Shown one piece after another: positions 1 to 9,879 of a stretch of 64,000 nucleotides of DNA. How positions within the stretch are numbered: the stretch's first letter is position 1; each line of letters starts with the position of its first letter. The stretch lies in NCBI GenBank assembly GCA_028583685.1, contig JAMXIF010001194.1:23981113-24045112 (forward strand), written 5' to 3'. The notes beneath the pieces are model-generated. The model did not search any database, was not told where the DNA came from, and saw only the letters and a list, made by a program, of their open reading frames with translations. The stretch is from Petaurus breviceps papuanus (taxonomy: Eukaryota; Chordata; Mammalia; Diprotodontia; Petauridae). A program made the translations under genes and the position numbers.

Positions 1-380
1 TATGTGTGCTGTGTACATATATGACATATACATATATAAATGTATAAAAATCTTCTAAATCCATAAAGAAATAACAGGATAAGGGGATAGGGAGGGGAGA
101 GGATAAGAGAGGGATTAGGAATATGACAAGGTGGTAATAAAAGGGTGTGTAGATTAATGGGAATGGGATAAAAAGGGAACAACATATATAGTTAGAAGGG
201 TATAAAAAATCTTCTAAAGATATAAGAGGGTAAGGGGGTGGGATAAAGGGAGAGGATAAGGGAGGGATTCTTGGAAGGAGATAGGTTAAGGAATAGGAGG
301 GCAAGGTAGTGGGTAAAAGTAAAGTAGAGGAGTGAGGAGGGATAGGAATAGGGTGAGAAGGATAGTGAGGAAAATATACA
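1..380. repeat. AT- and purine-rich low-complexity stretch
   Basis: The first bases alternate TATG and CATATA. Then come GGGATAAGG and GGAGAGGATAAG runs that recur at about 75-125 and 225-270, which suggests local tandem expansion. No reading frame or promoter is evident. It may be the decayed upstream part of the L1 that follows. Confidence 0.5.
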
Positions 381-429
381 AGTAATGATGGTTTAGAATG
401 TGAATAGGATGAACTTAAGCATAAAATGG

Positions 430-1235
430 AAACTGATAGGAGATTAAAACTTTGTTGCTTTTAGGAAATGCTACAAAAATGAGAGATATACACAAACAAA
501 ATAAAGGTCAGGAGTAGTATTTATTACATAAAAAAGCAGGAATAGTCATCATTATCTTGAAGTTAAAGTTAAAGTCAGATTAAATCAAAAGAAAAAATAG
601 GGAAACTACACTGTGTGTCAGTCATATTAATCAATAGTTTAGGCTATATAAAATAGTATAAAAATGAGCATATACCTGCCAAAACAGACATGGGAACTAT
701 ACAAATATAAACACAAAACACTTTTTATACAAAGTTAGAGCTAAATAACTGAAATAATGTTTATTGGGCATGGATAGGTAAAGCTAATACAATTTTAAAA
801 TGACAATTTTACCTAACTAGTCTATTTATGTAATACCATTCCAATTAAATTACTAAAAATTATCTTACTGAATCAGAAAAAATATTAACAGGGTTCATTT
901 GGAAGAGCAGAGGGTCAGGAACTTCAAGGAAACCAGGGGGAAAAGATGTGAACTAGATTCGGTAGTATGACTTTAAACCTATAATGTGGTAAGAGGTGAG
1001 AGCAGTGTTGAAGTGTAAAATAGATAATTTTGATTATTTTAAATTAAAATTTTCCTGTATAAATAAAACCTATGTAGCCAAGAATAGAGGGAATACAGAA
1101 AAATTGGGGGAAAAACTCTCATAGACAATCTTCTAGATAGAATATGATTGGGTCAGTATATTGTCGTGGTGTAGGAAACAATGAACTGGCAGATTTAGAA
1201 AAATATAGAAAGACTTGCACTTATGAAGGAAGATG
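430..1235 (+). mobile_element. Ancient L1 ORF2 fragment, badly decayed
   Basis: Short blocks match marsupial L1 ORF2 in the right order. There is a GGGCATGGATAGGTA block near 768, then the AATACCATTCCAATTAAATT block near 831, the TTCATTTGGAAGA block near 896 and AGATAATTTTGATTA near 1022. All frames are broken many times. The flanks are too eroded to place the ends. I am fairly sure it is L1 and unsure of the exact extent. Confidence 0.55.
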
Positions 1236-1457
1236 CTATCTATCTACAGAGAAACAAGTAGAAGGAAGCATAATGTACATGGGTATATATGTGTATGTTT
1301 ATGGATATCTACGTATATGTACGTATGTGTGTGTGAGTGTCCATGCTTCATTGTAGCCTGGGGGAGAAGGAAAAAGAGAAAAAATAAAGTAAAGCTTAGG
1401 AAGTAGATCTATGCATAATTTTAAAAACCAAGCAGATTGATATCTCATCTATATGTG

Positions 1458-1498
1458 CCCTCTGAAAAGCCAAAAACTTACCCTGCCAGGAAGAGCAC
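1458..1498 (+). repeat. Direct repeat, copy 1 (41 bp)
   Basis: This 41-bp segment starts CCCTCTGAAAA and ends CCAGGAAGAGCAC. It recurs at 3768-3808 with only three mismatches. The sequence beyond the 41 bp does not continue to match. I do not recognise the unit as a known repeat. Confidence 0.6.
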
Positions 1499-1609
1499 CA
1501 CTGTTTAGGTTCTGATGGCTTAGAATAGTGTAAGTGGCAATTGTTTTCTGTTTTGGCCAGAAACTCTAAAGGTCTTCCTCTCCCAGATTGAGATCTTTGT
1601 GATGAGAAA

Positions 1610-1868
1610 TTGGGCTATCTTTTGACTCAATTCTTACCTAGCCCTTAGTCATTGAATGGGCATGGCCTCAGACAAACTGACACCTGGGAAAGACCTTAAT
1701 TTAGAAAGATCAAGGTCACCCAGTGCATCCTGGACTATGGCCAGTCATCTCCAGCTCTGTCTTGCCACTGGACTTCCATGACTCTGGAGGAGGACTTTGC
1801 ATAGCTCTGCCTCACTTAATTCTCTTTCACTGGCAAGTCAAGACATCACCCTCGTGATGCCATTGGTC
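1610..1868 (+). mobile_element. RTE-like LINE/SINE 3' tail
   Basis: The order GCATCCTGGACTATGGCCAG, then a CACTGGACTTCCATGACTCT block, then CAAGTCAAGACATCACC and GATGCCATTGGTC matches a marsupial retroposon tail. The same tail appears inverted at 4245-4800. The final GAACGAAGGACAA end seen in full copies is missing, because a MIR follows directly. Clade assignment to RTE is from memory. Confidence 0.6.
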
Positions 1869-1995
1869 AAATAGAGATAAGAATAGCACCTGTTTCAAAG
1901 GGTTTTTGTTACTGAGGATCAAATAAGATAATATATGTAAAGTATTTTGTAAATGTTAAAGTGCCATGTAAATGTTAACTACTGTTATTATTAGT
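1869..1995 (+). mobile_element. MIR (CORE-SINE), 3' half
   Basis: It shows the standard MIR order: AGATAAGAATAGCACCTGTT, then GGATCAAATAAGATAATAT, TGTAAAGTATTTTGTAAATG, and an end of ATGTTAACTACTGTTATTAT. The tRNA-like head is absent. Confidence 0.8.
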
Positions 1996-2830
1996 ATAAT
2001 ATTTCCAAAGTTGGCCCTCTATTCATTAGACATCAGTGATGCCCCTCATTCATCTTTACTGTAGGAAGCTCAAAGTGTTCCTTCTGCCCCAAGGTTGGGG
2101 GAGAGCTCAGAGTATGACCCTCCTCATTCTCCCAATGATGACTACTTCACTCTGACAGGGAGGAGCCATGCAGCAAGGCACTGAGGGTAAGGGCAAGATA
2201 TAAAGAGGGCCACAGTCAGAGCAGTCATGCCATCTGAGGATAAGTCAAGGTCTGAAAGCGAAGGGCTTAAGCTAGCTAGGAGCTAAGCTGAAAGGAGAGC
2301 AGGGAGAAATCAGATCATTTACAGATCATTTCAAAGACTCAAAAGACCAAATGAAATGGCAAAGCAGCTTTCCTCTCTGGCTTTTTGTAGCTTCAGCCAG
2401 GAGATTCCAACCACTTCACAATTTATTAGCAGAAACACTCCACATATCACCTGTGCCTTTGTCAGCTCAGGAGCAGGGACAGATGGCATTATTTGGGGCC
2501 TGCTGCTCATGACCGAAATCCCAACAAGCACATGGCCCTAAGGGCTATAAACTGCTGAATCCAAATAACCCAGAGAAATGGCATCAATGAAAACACTATC
2601 TGAGCAGTATCTGGGCCATGAGGAAAATGACACAAATGCTCATGTCTGCAAGTTTACTAGCCCTGTCCAAGGAGCAGGGTTTCATTGACCTCATTTGGAG
2701 GGGCCTTCACCTGGGCAGACACACAAAAATGTATGTTACAAAGTGGATTTTATTTATTCTGTATCTTTAATTAGGAGATAAGAGATCCTTATGGATAGTT
2801 AGGGAAAGATAGGAGTAGTTAACTATAGAC
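1996..2830. other. Unique noncoding stretch, no gene seen
   Basis: This 835-bp stretch has no recognisable repeat. It is less AT-rich than its surroundings. Two overlapping frames of 61 and 66 codons on opposite strands (2331-2541) lack any recognisable family motif, splice context or codon signature. A TATA-like site near 2198 is listed separately. It could hold a marsupial-specific exon or an enhancer, but nothing proves either. Confidence 0.5.
2198..2235 (+). promoter_or_regulatory. TATA-like site in unique DNA (weak)
   Basis: ATATAAAG at 2198-2205 lies about 25 bp upstream of CAGAGCAGTC. That is the usual spacing between a TATA box and a transcription start. The sequence is outside any recognised repeat. 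In DNA this AT-rich, such matches arise often by chance, and no exon or open frame follows. Confidence 0.15.
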
Positions 2831-2834
2831 TCAT

Positions 2835-2900
2835 TCATATTGTAAGACTCAGTTTCCTCATCGGTGAGATTAGACTAAATAATCTGTGCGGTTTCTCTAG
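2835..2900 (+). mobile_element. MIR fragment
   Basis: CTCAGTTTCCTCATCGGTGA followed by AGACTAAATAATCTGTGCGG is the core and downstream part of a MIR. Both ends are lost. Confidence 0.65.
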
Positions 2901-2959
2901 CACTAACATGCATGATGCCATTAAACATCCAGGAAATGTATGCCTTTTGGCATAACTTG

Positions 2960-3144
2960 TCTCAACAGCTAAAAGGTCACTTCTTTATTTTAGTCCTCCC
3001 AGATTAGCTCTGTGGGCGTGAGTGACACTGTCAGGGCCTAAGGAATTAATCACTGCTAATTTTCTAACATCCAAATGTCTTATTATAGAACTTTCACTGC
3101 CATACTTAAACGGGCTTCAGACGGACAGCTCTTAATAGTCTTTC
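2960..3144. other. Short unique interval
   Basis: No repeat or gene is recognised here. It leads into the inverted-repeat arm that starts at 3145. Confidence 0.4.
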
Positions 3145-3229
3145 TGTGGGGATGGATCAGTGATGGAAGTCTATGTCAGCATAGTAGAAGAGAAACATGG
3201 GAGAGGAAGCATTATTATATGGTGGAAAA
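3145..3229 (+). repeat. Inverted repeat, left arm
   Basis: It holds TCAGTGATGGAAGTCTATGT and CATGGGAGAGGAAGCATTAT. Both blocks recur in reverse complement at 4090-4167 with about 90% identity, but here an extra stretch of 18-21 bp separates them. Only the last part (GCATTATTATATGGTGGAAA) resembles a MIR head. The rest is unexplained. Confidence 0.65.
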
Positions 3230-3400
3230 AACACAGGATTGGAGTTGGGGGACCTGAGTCCCAGCTCTGTCACTTACTACTCATGTAACCTTGGGCAAAG
3301 TCATTGGATCTCCCTGAGCCTGTTTCCTCTGAACTAGATAACTTCAAAGGTCCTTTTTAGCTCTAAATCTATAACCATGTGATTCCATCCAGCTCTAAAT
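3225..3400 (+). mobile_element. MIR (CORE-SINE)
   Basis: A near-complete MIR: GGTGGAAAAAACACAGGATT head, CAGCTCTGTCACTTAC, ATGTAACCTTGGGCAAAGTC, a partly deleted core, then TTTTTAGCTCTAAATCTATA. It is the first of three head-to-tail MIRs. Confidence 0.8.
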
Positions 3401-3449
3401 CTAGACTTGTGTTATAATACTGGCTCCACTGCGAAGTGATCAACTGACA

Positions 3450-3640
3450 TGAATCCATGGAAAAGTCCTCGATGTGGAGTTGGTACATCTGGCTTCCAAT
3501 CTTGCCTCTCCCTCTTGCTACCTGTGTGATTTTGGAGAAATCACTTAACCTCCCTATACTTCCATTTTCTTATCTATCAAATGGAAGGGCCAGAATAGAT
3601 TCTCTTAGAGATCTCTTCCATCTCTAAATCCTATGATATT
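3450..3640 (+). mobile_element. MIR (CORE-SINE), second of three
   Basis: Blocks in order are CTACCTGTGTGATTTTGG, AAATCACTTAACCTCC, TATCTATCAAATGGAAGGG and TCCATCTCTAAATCCTATGA. Confidence 0.8.
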
Positions 3641-3644
3641 ATGT

Positions 3645-3755
3645 CCTTGGGAAAGTAATTTCCACTACCTGGGTACCAGTTTTTTTCATCTATCTAAATG
3701 AGAGGGTTGGAATAGATGTTTTCTAGGACCTTTCCAGTTCTACCATCCTCTGAAC
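3645..3755 (+). mobile_element. MIR fragment, third of three
   Basis: CCTTGGGAAAGTAATTTCC, TTTTTTCATCTATCTAAATG and TTCTAGGACCTTTCCAGTTC are the second half of a MIR, in the same orientation as the two before it. Confidence 0.7.
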
Positions 3756-3767
3756 ACACAAATCTTC

Positions 3768-3808
3768 CCTCTGAAAACCCAAGAACTTACTCTGCCAGGA
3801 AGAGCACA
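3768..3808 (+). repeat. Direct repeat, copy 2 (41 bp)
   Basis: Matches 1458-1498 at 38 of 41 positions. See that entry. Confidence 0.6.
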
Positions 3809-4089
3809 CAGAAGATATGAACTGCCAAGTGGGTGACTAATAACATTCAAAGGTTTTCTAGGGGAAAATCTAAAAGGACTTCATGCCTCTGTTGGTCTTT
3901 TCCTGGATTGCGGGAGGCAGTTGCAATGCCTTCAACTGCTGGACAGGAGCCCAGGACCAGTCAGCCCTGGGAAGCAGTTATTTTACCTTGAGAGGGACTA
4001 ATTGGTCCCTATGTCTGGAATTCATTGCCTCTTTATAGGCTCTCCAGCATCCTATAAAGTGTCTCTCAGATGCTCCTTCCTACATGAGG
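3809..4089. other. Unique interval between repeats
   Basis: It lies between the 41-bp repeat and the right inverted arm. No gene or known repeat is seen. Confidence 0.4.
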
Positions 4090-4167
4090 CCTTTTTCCAC
4101 TATATCATAATGCCTTCCTCTCCCATGTTGACATAGACTTCTATCACTGGATCCATTCTTACAGTCC
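4090..4167 (-). repeat. Inverted repeat, right arm
   Basis: Reverse complement of the 3145-3229 arm, without the 18-21-bp spacer found there. Unlike the left arm, it is not joined to a MIR body, so the shared sequence is not simply a MIR. Confidence 0.65.
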
Positions 4168-4244
4168 CTGAGCCCCTCAATCATTTTTCTTCCTTTCATC
4201 TTAAAGCTACTTTGTATTATTTTATATATACTAAACACAGCACC

Positions 4245-4800
4245 CAACATATAGCTGTTCTTCCTCCTTTGTTTGAGGAGCAAAGACATCACAAGTGATT
4301 CTTTACTTGTGAGTGAATTGGATTTAAGTGAGACAGTTCCACAAAAGTGTCAGCCTTACTCCCTCTTCCAGAGTCGTTGAAGCCCAGTGTCAAGACGGAA
4401 GTCAAGGTGACTAGCTACAATCTAGAATGCAGTGGATGACCTTGGCATCTTCAATGTCTGGCCAAGCTCTAAGCATTCCACGGCACCTGCTTCAGCTGCC
4501 TTCATGGCTGTAGCAACAAATTGTTCTCATCCCCCCATTCTGGCAGGGGAGTCTTTACATGCTTGGGGTGGACACTGCCTGACTCACTGACAGGTTCGAG
4601 GCCCACCTTTCATGGATTAGCCCACCTGTCAAAGACAATTTTACCAAGGTGTGACCACTGTACATGCTGCAGCTTCTTGGAGCCTCAGGTGAGAGTTGGG
4701 AGATAGGTGGCCACCAGAGTGGATGAGCAGCCCTGAAAAGGGCTCGGCGTGCCCTCACACCAGAGGTTCTGGTCCTTTCTGAACACTCCATGCATCTCCC
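4245..4800 (-). mobile_element. RTE-like LINE 3' region
   Basis: On the minus strand the order is the same as in the 1610-1868 copy: GCCAAGGTCATCCACTGCAT, the CACTGGGCTTCAACGACTCT block, and an end at the GATGTCTTTGCTCCTCAAAC block near 4262. About 550 bp are present, so this is the fuller copy. The reading frames in it have no recognisable domain, as expected for a 3' untranslated region. Confidence 0.6.
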
Positions 4801-4960
4801 AGCATATAGTAAGTGCTTAATAAATGATCTGTCAACCTTTATCTACATGTTTTATTGTAGAATTATAGATTTTTATTTCTGTTTTGCATCTTCAGTACCT
4901 AGCACAATTCCTTGTAAATAGTGGATATTTGATAAATGTTTCGGCAACTGAATTGAATCA
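4797..4960 (+). mobile_element. Two L2 3' tails in tandem
   Basis: CAGCATATAGTAAGTGCTTA then ATAAATGATCTGTC is one L2 terminus. A second one ends near 4960 with TACCTAGCACAATTCCTTG and GATAAATGTTTCGGCAACTG. Each is heavily 5'-truncated, as is typical of L2. Confidence 0.7.
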
Positions 4961-4964
4961 AATC

Positions 4965-6510
4965 ATCCCTCAGTCAGTTCCACTCTTCCCTGGATGTTTC
5001 TTTCCCTTGCTTGTGTGACTAGGTGATGCAGGCCTGACAGTATTTCTTCCTCTGTGCCACCCCCACACAGCCCGAGATTTCTGAGTTTGGGCTTTGGCTG
5101 CATTCCCCAGCCCTGGTCTAGCTCAGCCAGGCCTCTCCTGGCAGGTTGGCCCTCCTGATGAATGCTCAGGATTTCCCTCCTCCCTTCGTATGATTTCTGC
5201 AGAGCTTGGGAGAGATGGGAAATGCATGTTCACTGGAGCATGATCAGCAGATCACCAGGGAGTTATTCACACTGGGCTCCAGCCTCAACCATAAACAGAC
5301 CATTACATTGTGTGGGTTGGTGGGGGTTTTTCCTATTATGAAACTCTTTGCACCATGTTAAGATGCCTGCACACATGCTCAGCCTTTTATGTTCCTCCCC
5401 TGGGCCTGTTCTCTCCCTCCCTTCATTATTTCCATTTCTCCTAAGAATCCTGGAACAGTACACAAGCTCTGGTTAGATCCCCTCTGATTCTCAACCAGCC
5501 TGCACTCCCCTGGGCGCTTAGCCCCAGTGAAGTCAACAGTTCTCCCTGGCCATTTGCAGGAATGACAAAAGAAGGGATGCTGGCCATGGTCACCTGCAGG
5601 AGGGCCAGAAGCATTTTGTCTCTCCTCCATTGCAGTTTTTCAAAGTGGACATTTATTCAGATCTGTTTTCCCATAAGCCTGAACATGTTTTTCCCACCCA
5701 ATTAAAGGGCTCAGTAAAACCAACAGGGACAACTCTTCACACACAAGAGCTCTGGAGTCTGAGCTCAGGAGGTGGAGACATAAGACACAGGGCATACATT
5801 GCAGGGTCTCTGGACTCCTTTTGACTTCTGTTCCCTTTACAAGACCAGCATGTCTGCAGGCACACGCAAGAGCTTCCTGGTGCTCAGACATGCCAATGCA
5901 AAGCCTATTCTATGCTTCAAGGTCCTGAGGTTTGAGATCTCTTATACATCTCTCCTTAACTAACAGGCACACACACCTAAATGACCTAACACCTCAGTCT
6001 TATGGGGCTCCATTAATATGTCCAGTCCCTCTGTGTGGTCAGGCAGGCTTGGATATGAGCTAAAAAAAGATGCAACATTAAGTCCCGGCTTCTCTATCAT
6101 AGCTATTAGCCACATTTTCTGCCCAGTGGTGCTAGGGCCCAGTTTTCCAGGGAGAGGACAGAGTTATCAATATGGTCCCACTATTATAGAGACTCAAACA
6201 GAGACAATTTACCCCAATAATGACTTGGGAGAACAGAAGGCTGGGCTGCAAGGAGCATGGCCCTGTGAAATGGATTTGGCTGGGATCTTTTTGCGACCCA
6301 AAGATACTGACTCAGTTTGAATTTGCCTACAGAGAAGCCTTTCCCTTTGTTTTTTAGGCTTCAAGTCAAAGCTAAAAATGGGGTAAGAGTAAAAGGAATT
6401 ACACAATGAATTTTTTAGCATAATTTTTCAAAATTTTAAAACTTAAGATTTTTGCCCTTAAGTACTCAGCTGCAGCCTAAAGAGCCAGACACACATCTAC
6501 GAGACAAACA
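4965..6510. other. Unique 1.5-kb noncoding block, relatively GC-rich
   Basis: This is one of the longer repeat-free blocks and is richer in GC than the window average. Open frames (83 codons at 5379-5630 and 5640-5891 minus; 100 codons at 6018-6320 plus) overlap one another on both strands. None shows a domain, a signal sequence or plausible splice sites. Cross-species conservation would be the test for exons or enhancers. Confidence 0.5.
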
Positions 6511-6514
6511 TAGG

Positions 6515-6612
6515 ATTACAGATTTAGAGCTTGAAAGAAATTTAAAAGTCATGTAGCCCAAGTCCTTCATTTTATAGATGAAAAAAAGCTGAGGCCTAGA
6601 GACTTAGCTGCA
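6515..6612 (-). mobile_element. MIR-family fragment
   Basis: ACAGATTTAGAGCTTGAAAG, TCATTTTATAGATGAAAAAA and GCTGAGGCCTAGAGACTTAG are the antisense core of a MIR-type SINE. Confidence 0.7.
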
Positions 6613-6664
6613 CGAACTAGAGGAAGCAGCAGCATGGGCAACTGGATGCGGATCAATTCTTCCT

Positions 6665-6800
6665 ATAAAAGAAGGGCACATACTTGGTGCAGTGGATAGA
6701 ACACTGACCCCGGAGTGAAAAAGATCTGAGTTCAAATACAGCCTCAGACACTTACTAATTGCATGGCCCTCGGCAAGTCACTTATCCTCAATTAGAAAAA
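6665..6800 (+). mobile_element. Marsupial tRNA-derived SINE
   Basis: TGGTGCAGTGGATAGAACAC, GATCTGAGTTCAAATACAGC (B-box region), CAGACACTTACTAATTGC and TCGGCAAGTCACTTATCCTC match the family. The copy is older and more diverged than most others here. Confidence 0.75.
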
Positions 6801-6969
6801 AAGAGAGAGCAAAGTCTGCCTTCCCTCACTGTCCCATCAATGTCATCTAGACCTCCGTGAGAATATATCTCAAAGCTACACCCATTGTATGTGGCATCAG
6901 AAACTATAGGTATCAGTAAGTTCACACATAGGTACAAGTCTCAAGCCTAGAAGTTAACTTGACATATCT

Positions 6970-7065
6970 TAGCTCTGTAGGAAGAGTGGGATGGGATGGG
7001 GTGAGATGGGGTGAGGTAGAATAGGATGGGATGAAGGGGTGGAGGGAGAGAGGTAAAGCTTGTGC
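6970..7065. repeat. GGGATGGGGTGAGATGGGG simple repeat
   Basis: Imperfect tandem GGGATG/GGGGTGAG units with some AATAGGATGG variation. It is a purine-rich strand with no coding meaning. Confidence 0.7.
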
Positions 7066-7379
7066 TGGATTGAAAGGGTGCTTTAGGACCAGGAACACAA
7101 CTTGAATAGTAGAACCACGAAATCTACTGGCCAGTATAAACTTGGAAAACCTATTCCACCAAGGTCTTGACCCTTGTCTGTACAAATCAACCCAGAGAAG
7201 TGTTTTTCATGGTTTTTAGACAAAGATACACCAGAGACACCATTCCCAATTCCAACTGTGTAGGCAAATACCTGATTATCCTCTGTTGGGTGCAAACTAT
7301 ATCTAGCAACTGACTGATTATTGACATTAATAATAACAATGACATAATAATAACTATAAGACAGAAACACTGGGGAACA

Positions 7380-7590
7380 TGCTACACTTGGGTTAGAGGG
7401 TCTGTGTTCAAATCTCAGCTCTGCCTCTTACTAGTTATTTGACCTTAGGCATGTAATTCAGTTGGACACGACTGAACAACATGTAATTTGACTGCTCTGG
7501 GCCTCCATTTCTGAATCTAAAGGGGTTGGATATCATGGCAGCTGAAGTCTCTTCTAACTCTAAAGCTAGGATCCAATGGTTTGTATGGCA
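7380..7590 (+). mobile_element. MIR carrying a 21-bp retroposed insert
   Basis: TCAAATCTCAGCTCTGCCTC, TTACTAGTTATTTGACCTTA, GGCCTCCATTTCTGAATC and CTCTTCTAACTCTAAAGCTA form a MIR. It is split at 7459-7479 by the short tail described next. Confidence 0.8.
7459..7479 (+). mobile_element. 21-bp RTE/BovB-type tail with target-site duplication
   Basis: The 21 bases (positions 7459-7479, key string TTGGACACGACTGAACAA) match the very 3' end of the SINE/RTE tail seen whole near 11150 and 55490. CATGTAATT precedes it (7450-7458) and follows it (7480-7488). The split sits inside a MIR, so the empty site is recognisable. Confidence 0.75.
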
Positions 7591-7740
7591 CATTAAAGAT
7601 TACAAAGGGTTTTGTACACATTAACGTATCTAAGCTTCCCAACAGCCCTGTAAGGTATTCCAGGTACTGCCATTTTACAGATGAGAAAGCAGTGGCTCAG
7701 ACTTGAATGCAAGTCTTCCTGACTCCTGATTCTGCTTCAA
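7590..7740 (-). mobile_element. MIR fragment
   Basis: ATTACAAAGGGTTTTGTACA, CCCAACAGCCCTGTAAGGTA, TGCCATTTTACAGATGAG and AAGTCTTCCTGACTCCTGAT read as antisense MIR. Confidence 0.75.
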
Positions 7741-7764
7741 CCCCCCACTGAGGTTTCACCCAGA

Positions 7765-7960
7765 CAAGAGTCTTGGCACCGTGCCTCGTATATAGTAAGG
7801 GCTTAATAAACATTTGCTGACTACTGACCGACTTATTGACAGAGAATGTCAGGGTCAAAGTAGAAAATGTATGTAAAGCACTTTTTAAATTGTAAAGGAC
7901 CATCTAAATATGAACTAACACTATTATTGCTGTTATTATTAATTATTACTAATATAATGG
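7765..7960 (+). mobile_element. L2 3' tail followed by MIR 3' end
   Basis: GCACCGTGCCTCGTATATAG then GGGCTTAATAAACATTTGCT is an L2 terminus. It runs into TATGTAAAGCACTTTTTAAA and CTAACACTATTATTGCTGTT, the last part of a MIR. Confidence 0.65.
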
Positions 7961-8105
7961 TTGACAGAGGCTGATATTTGACCCAGCAATGTTCCTACTA
8001 TCCCCAGAGATTTATTCTGAGTGAATAAACAGATAACAAAGAGACAGTCATCGTGATGCTGGCACAGAAAAAACACACATGCAAACACAAACACACCCCA
8101 AAACA

Positions 8106-8240
8106 GCAACATTTCAAAACCACAATTAATTTCCTTTGTTCATTAGTCAATTTATTCAATTAAATGAGCCCTGGAAAAAATGCCCAGACATTTAATGTGC
8201 CTTATGTTCATAAATCCTCTGTTTAATTGTATTTTCTTCT
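8106..8240 (+). repeat. AT-rich segment A, paralogous to 15088-15225
   Basis: AACATTTCAAAACCACAATT, ATTTCCTTTGTTCATTAGTC and ATTCAATTAA recur in order at about 15088. Identity is about 85% over the first 65 bp, with weaker match through CCAGACATTTAATGTGCC. It is neither MIR, L2, L1 nor the main SINE. It could be an ancient repeat or a duplicated regulatory element. Confidence 0.55.
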
Positions 8241-8244
8241 GTCT

Positions 8245-9135
8245 CAGTCACTGATCAAGAGAGTATCTTTGCCAAGACCAAGTGTGCACAAGGACTCAGA
8301 ATCTATCTCTGCATCAAAGTCAGCAGTAGAAAACTTAGAAGGGCTCGTGGTTCCAAAAAAATAACAGAAGGGAGTGGGGCAGAGAGGTGGTTCCAGAGAC
8401 AGTTGAAAACATAGTCCATAGAGACCAAAGAACCCAACTATAGTCATGCTTTGTTTATTTGGAGGATGCTTAGGGGAAAGGGAAAGAATAGAAGAGAAAA
8501 CCAAAAATGAAAGGGGAAAAGCCAATCTGACTTATCCAGAACTCAGCATAGAACCTGGAAGAAAGCACAATGGACCTATGAGCACCCAGTCGTGATGTCT
8601 CAAAGCCCATGCACTAAAATACATGCATTTTACTCACCCCTACCCCTGATCCTTAATCAAAAAAACTAGGAGTTATGGGCTTGGAAGGGGCTGAATCCTT
8701 CTTAACTTCATTGCAAAACTGCTTTCCATTGGGGGAAGTCCCAAAACAATAGAGTCCTATGAGTCTATGCCTGGTTAAAAGGACTGTATCAGGAGGCTCA
8801 ATCTCAGAAGAAGAAAGGAAAAGGACAGGGAAGGCCAAGACTCCCGAAGTACCAAGTTCCTAGGGCTATAGAGAGCATTCCAAATACCACAGAGAGACTG
8901 GGAGCAGCCTAAAGCCAGGGATGAAGTCAGTCAGCAGAGCAGGGGATTGCAGCATTAGGGCCTACACTCACAGCATTCAGGCTAAAGAGACAATGGAGGG
9001 AAGGTCCCCAAGAGACCCATTCTACATGAAAGGGGCTAGAAACCTGGGGCCAGAGCCAAGATGAATACACAGCCACACAACTATACCATATCTCCATGAT
9101 CCACTAAGACAAGATTTGGTCATGGGTCATTTGAG
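8245..9135. other. Unique noncoding stretch
   Basis: No recognised repeat or gene. A 93-codon frame (8244-8525 minus) and a 61-codon frame (8653-8838 minus) have no recognisable domain and no conserved-looking start context. Confidence 0.45.
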
Positions 9136-9177
9136 TTTTTCAGTGAGAGATAGTAGTAACAACAACAATAATAATGA

Positions 9178-9242
9178 AAGTTAACATTTATTTGCTGCTT
9201 TTAATGTTTATGAAATGCTTTAAGAATATTATTTTCCCACCA
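9178..9242 (-). mobile_element. MIR 3' end fragment
   Basis: ATAATAATGAAAGTTAACAT and the following ATTTATTTGCTGCTTTTAAT, ATGAAATGCTTTAAGAATAT are the antisense MIR terminus. Confidence 0.5.
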
Positions 9243-9404
9243 AAAGAATTTACTGGAGGTTGTACCCATTTCTGTATGAGGAATAAGAAACTTAAAATAA
9301 TGCTGATACCATTCATTTTTTTCTGGATGAATTACCGGGACATTCTGTCTTGATTTGATATTTTGCTGTTTCTTGGGTACTGCCACCATAGCTGATGAAT
9401 GAAG

Positions 9405-9682
9405 AAGCCCCCAGGCTTCGCTACCTCACACCTGGACTATGGCAACAGCCTACTAGTAAATTGGTCTCCCTGCCACAAGTCTCCACCCACTCTAATTCAT
9501 TGTCAAGCTAGTCAAAGGGATTTTCCAAAAGTAGAGGTCTGATCAAGTTAGCCTTCTACTCAATAAACCTCAACAGCTCTCTATCACCTCCAAGATCAAG
9601 TATAAAATCCTCTGGTATTCAAAGACCTTCATAACCAGGCTCCTACTTTGCTAGCTTTTTACACCTTGCACCACCCCACTTT
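9405..9682 (+). mobile_element. L2, upstream part of a split copy
   Basis: CTCACACCTGGACTATGGCA, CCTACTAGTAAATTGGTCTC, TAGAGGTCTGATCAAGTTAG, TCACCTCCAAGATCAAGTAT and AGACCTTCATAACCAGGCTC follow L2 order. The match stops at CACCTTGCACCACCCCAC and resumes at about 10488. Confidence 0.85.
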
Positions 9683-9879
9683 TTTTAAAATATTATTGAG
9701 ATTTATTTCATTACTTGTCTTACAATTTGGGGGTGAGAGAAATTATTATTTCTCTCTTGTATTAATAACTAATTATTTATTTAGGACCAATGTTTTTACC
9801 CTTTTCTACTTCCTCATCCAGAATTCAACCAGGATGGGAAAACTTACTCAAACACTTACCCAGGCTAAGATCTAATCAA

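Noticed and set aside
4555-4791. 78-codon antisense frame
   Set aside because: Lies in the RTE-like LINE 3' region; no polymerase or endonuclease motif.
6665-6800. tRNA gene (A/B-box-like sequence), also at every SINE head
   Set aside because: These are tRNA-derived SINE heads. They have no acceptor stem or cloverleaf and are repeated throughout.
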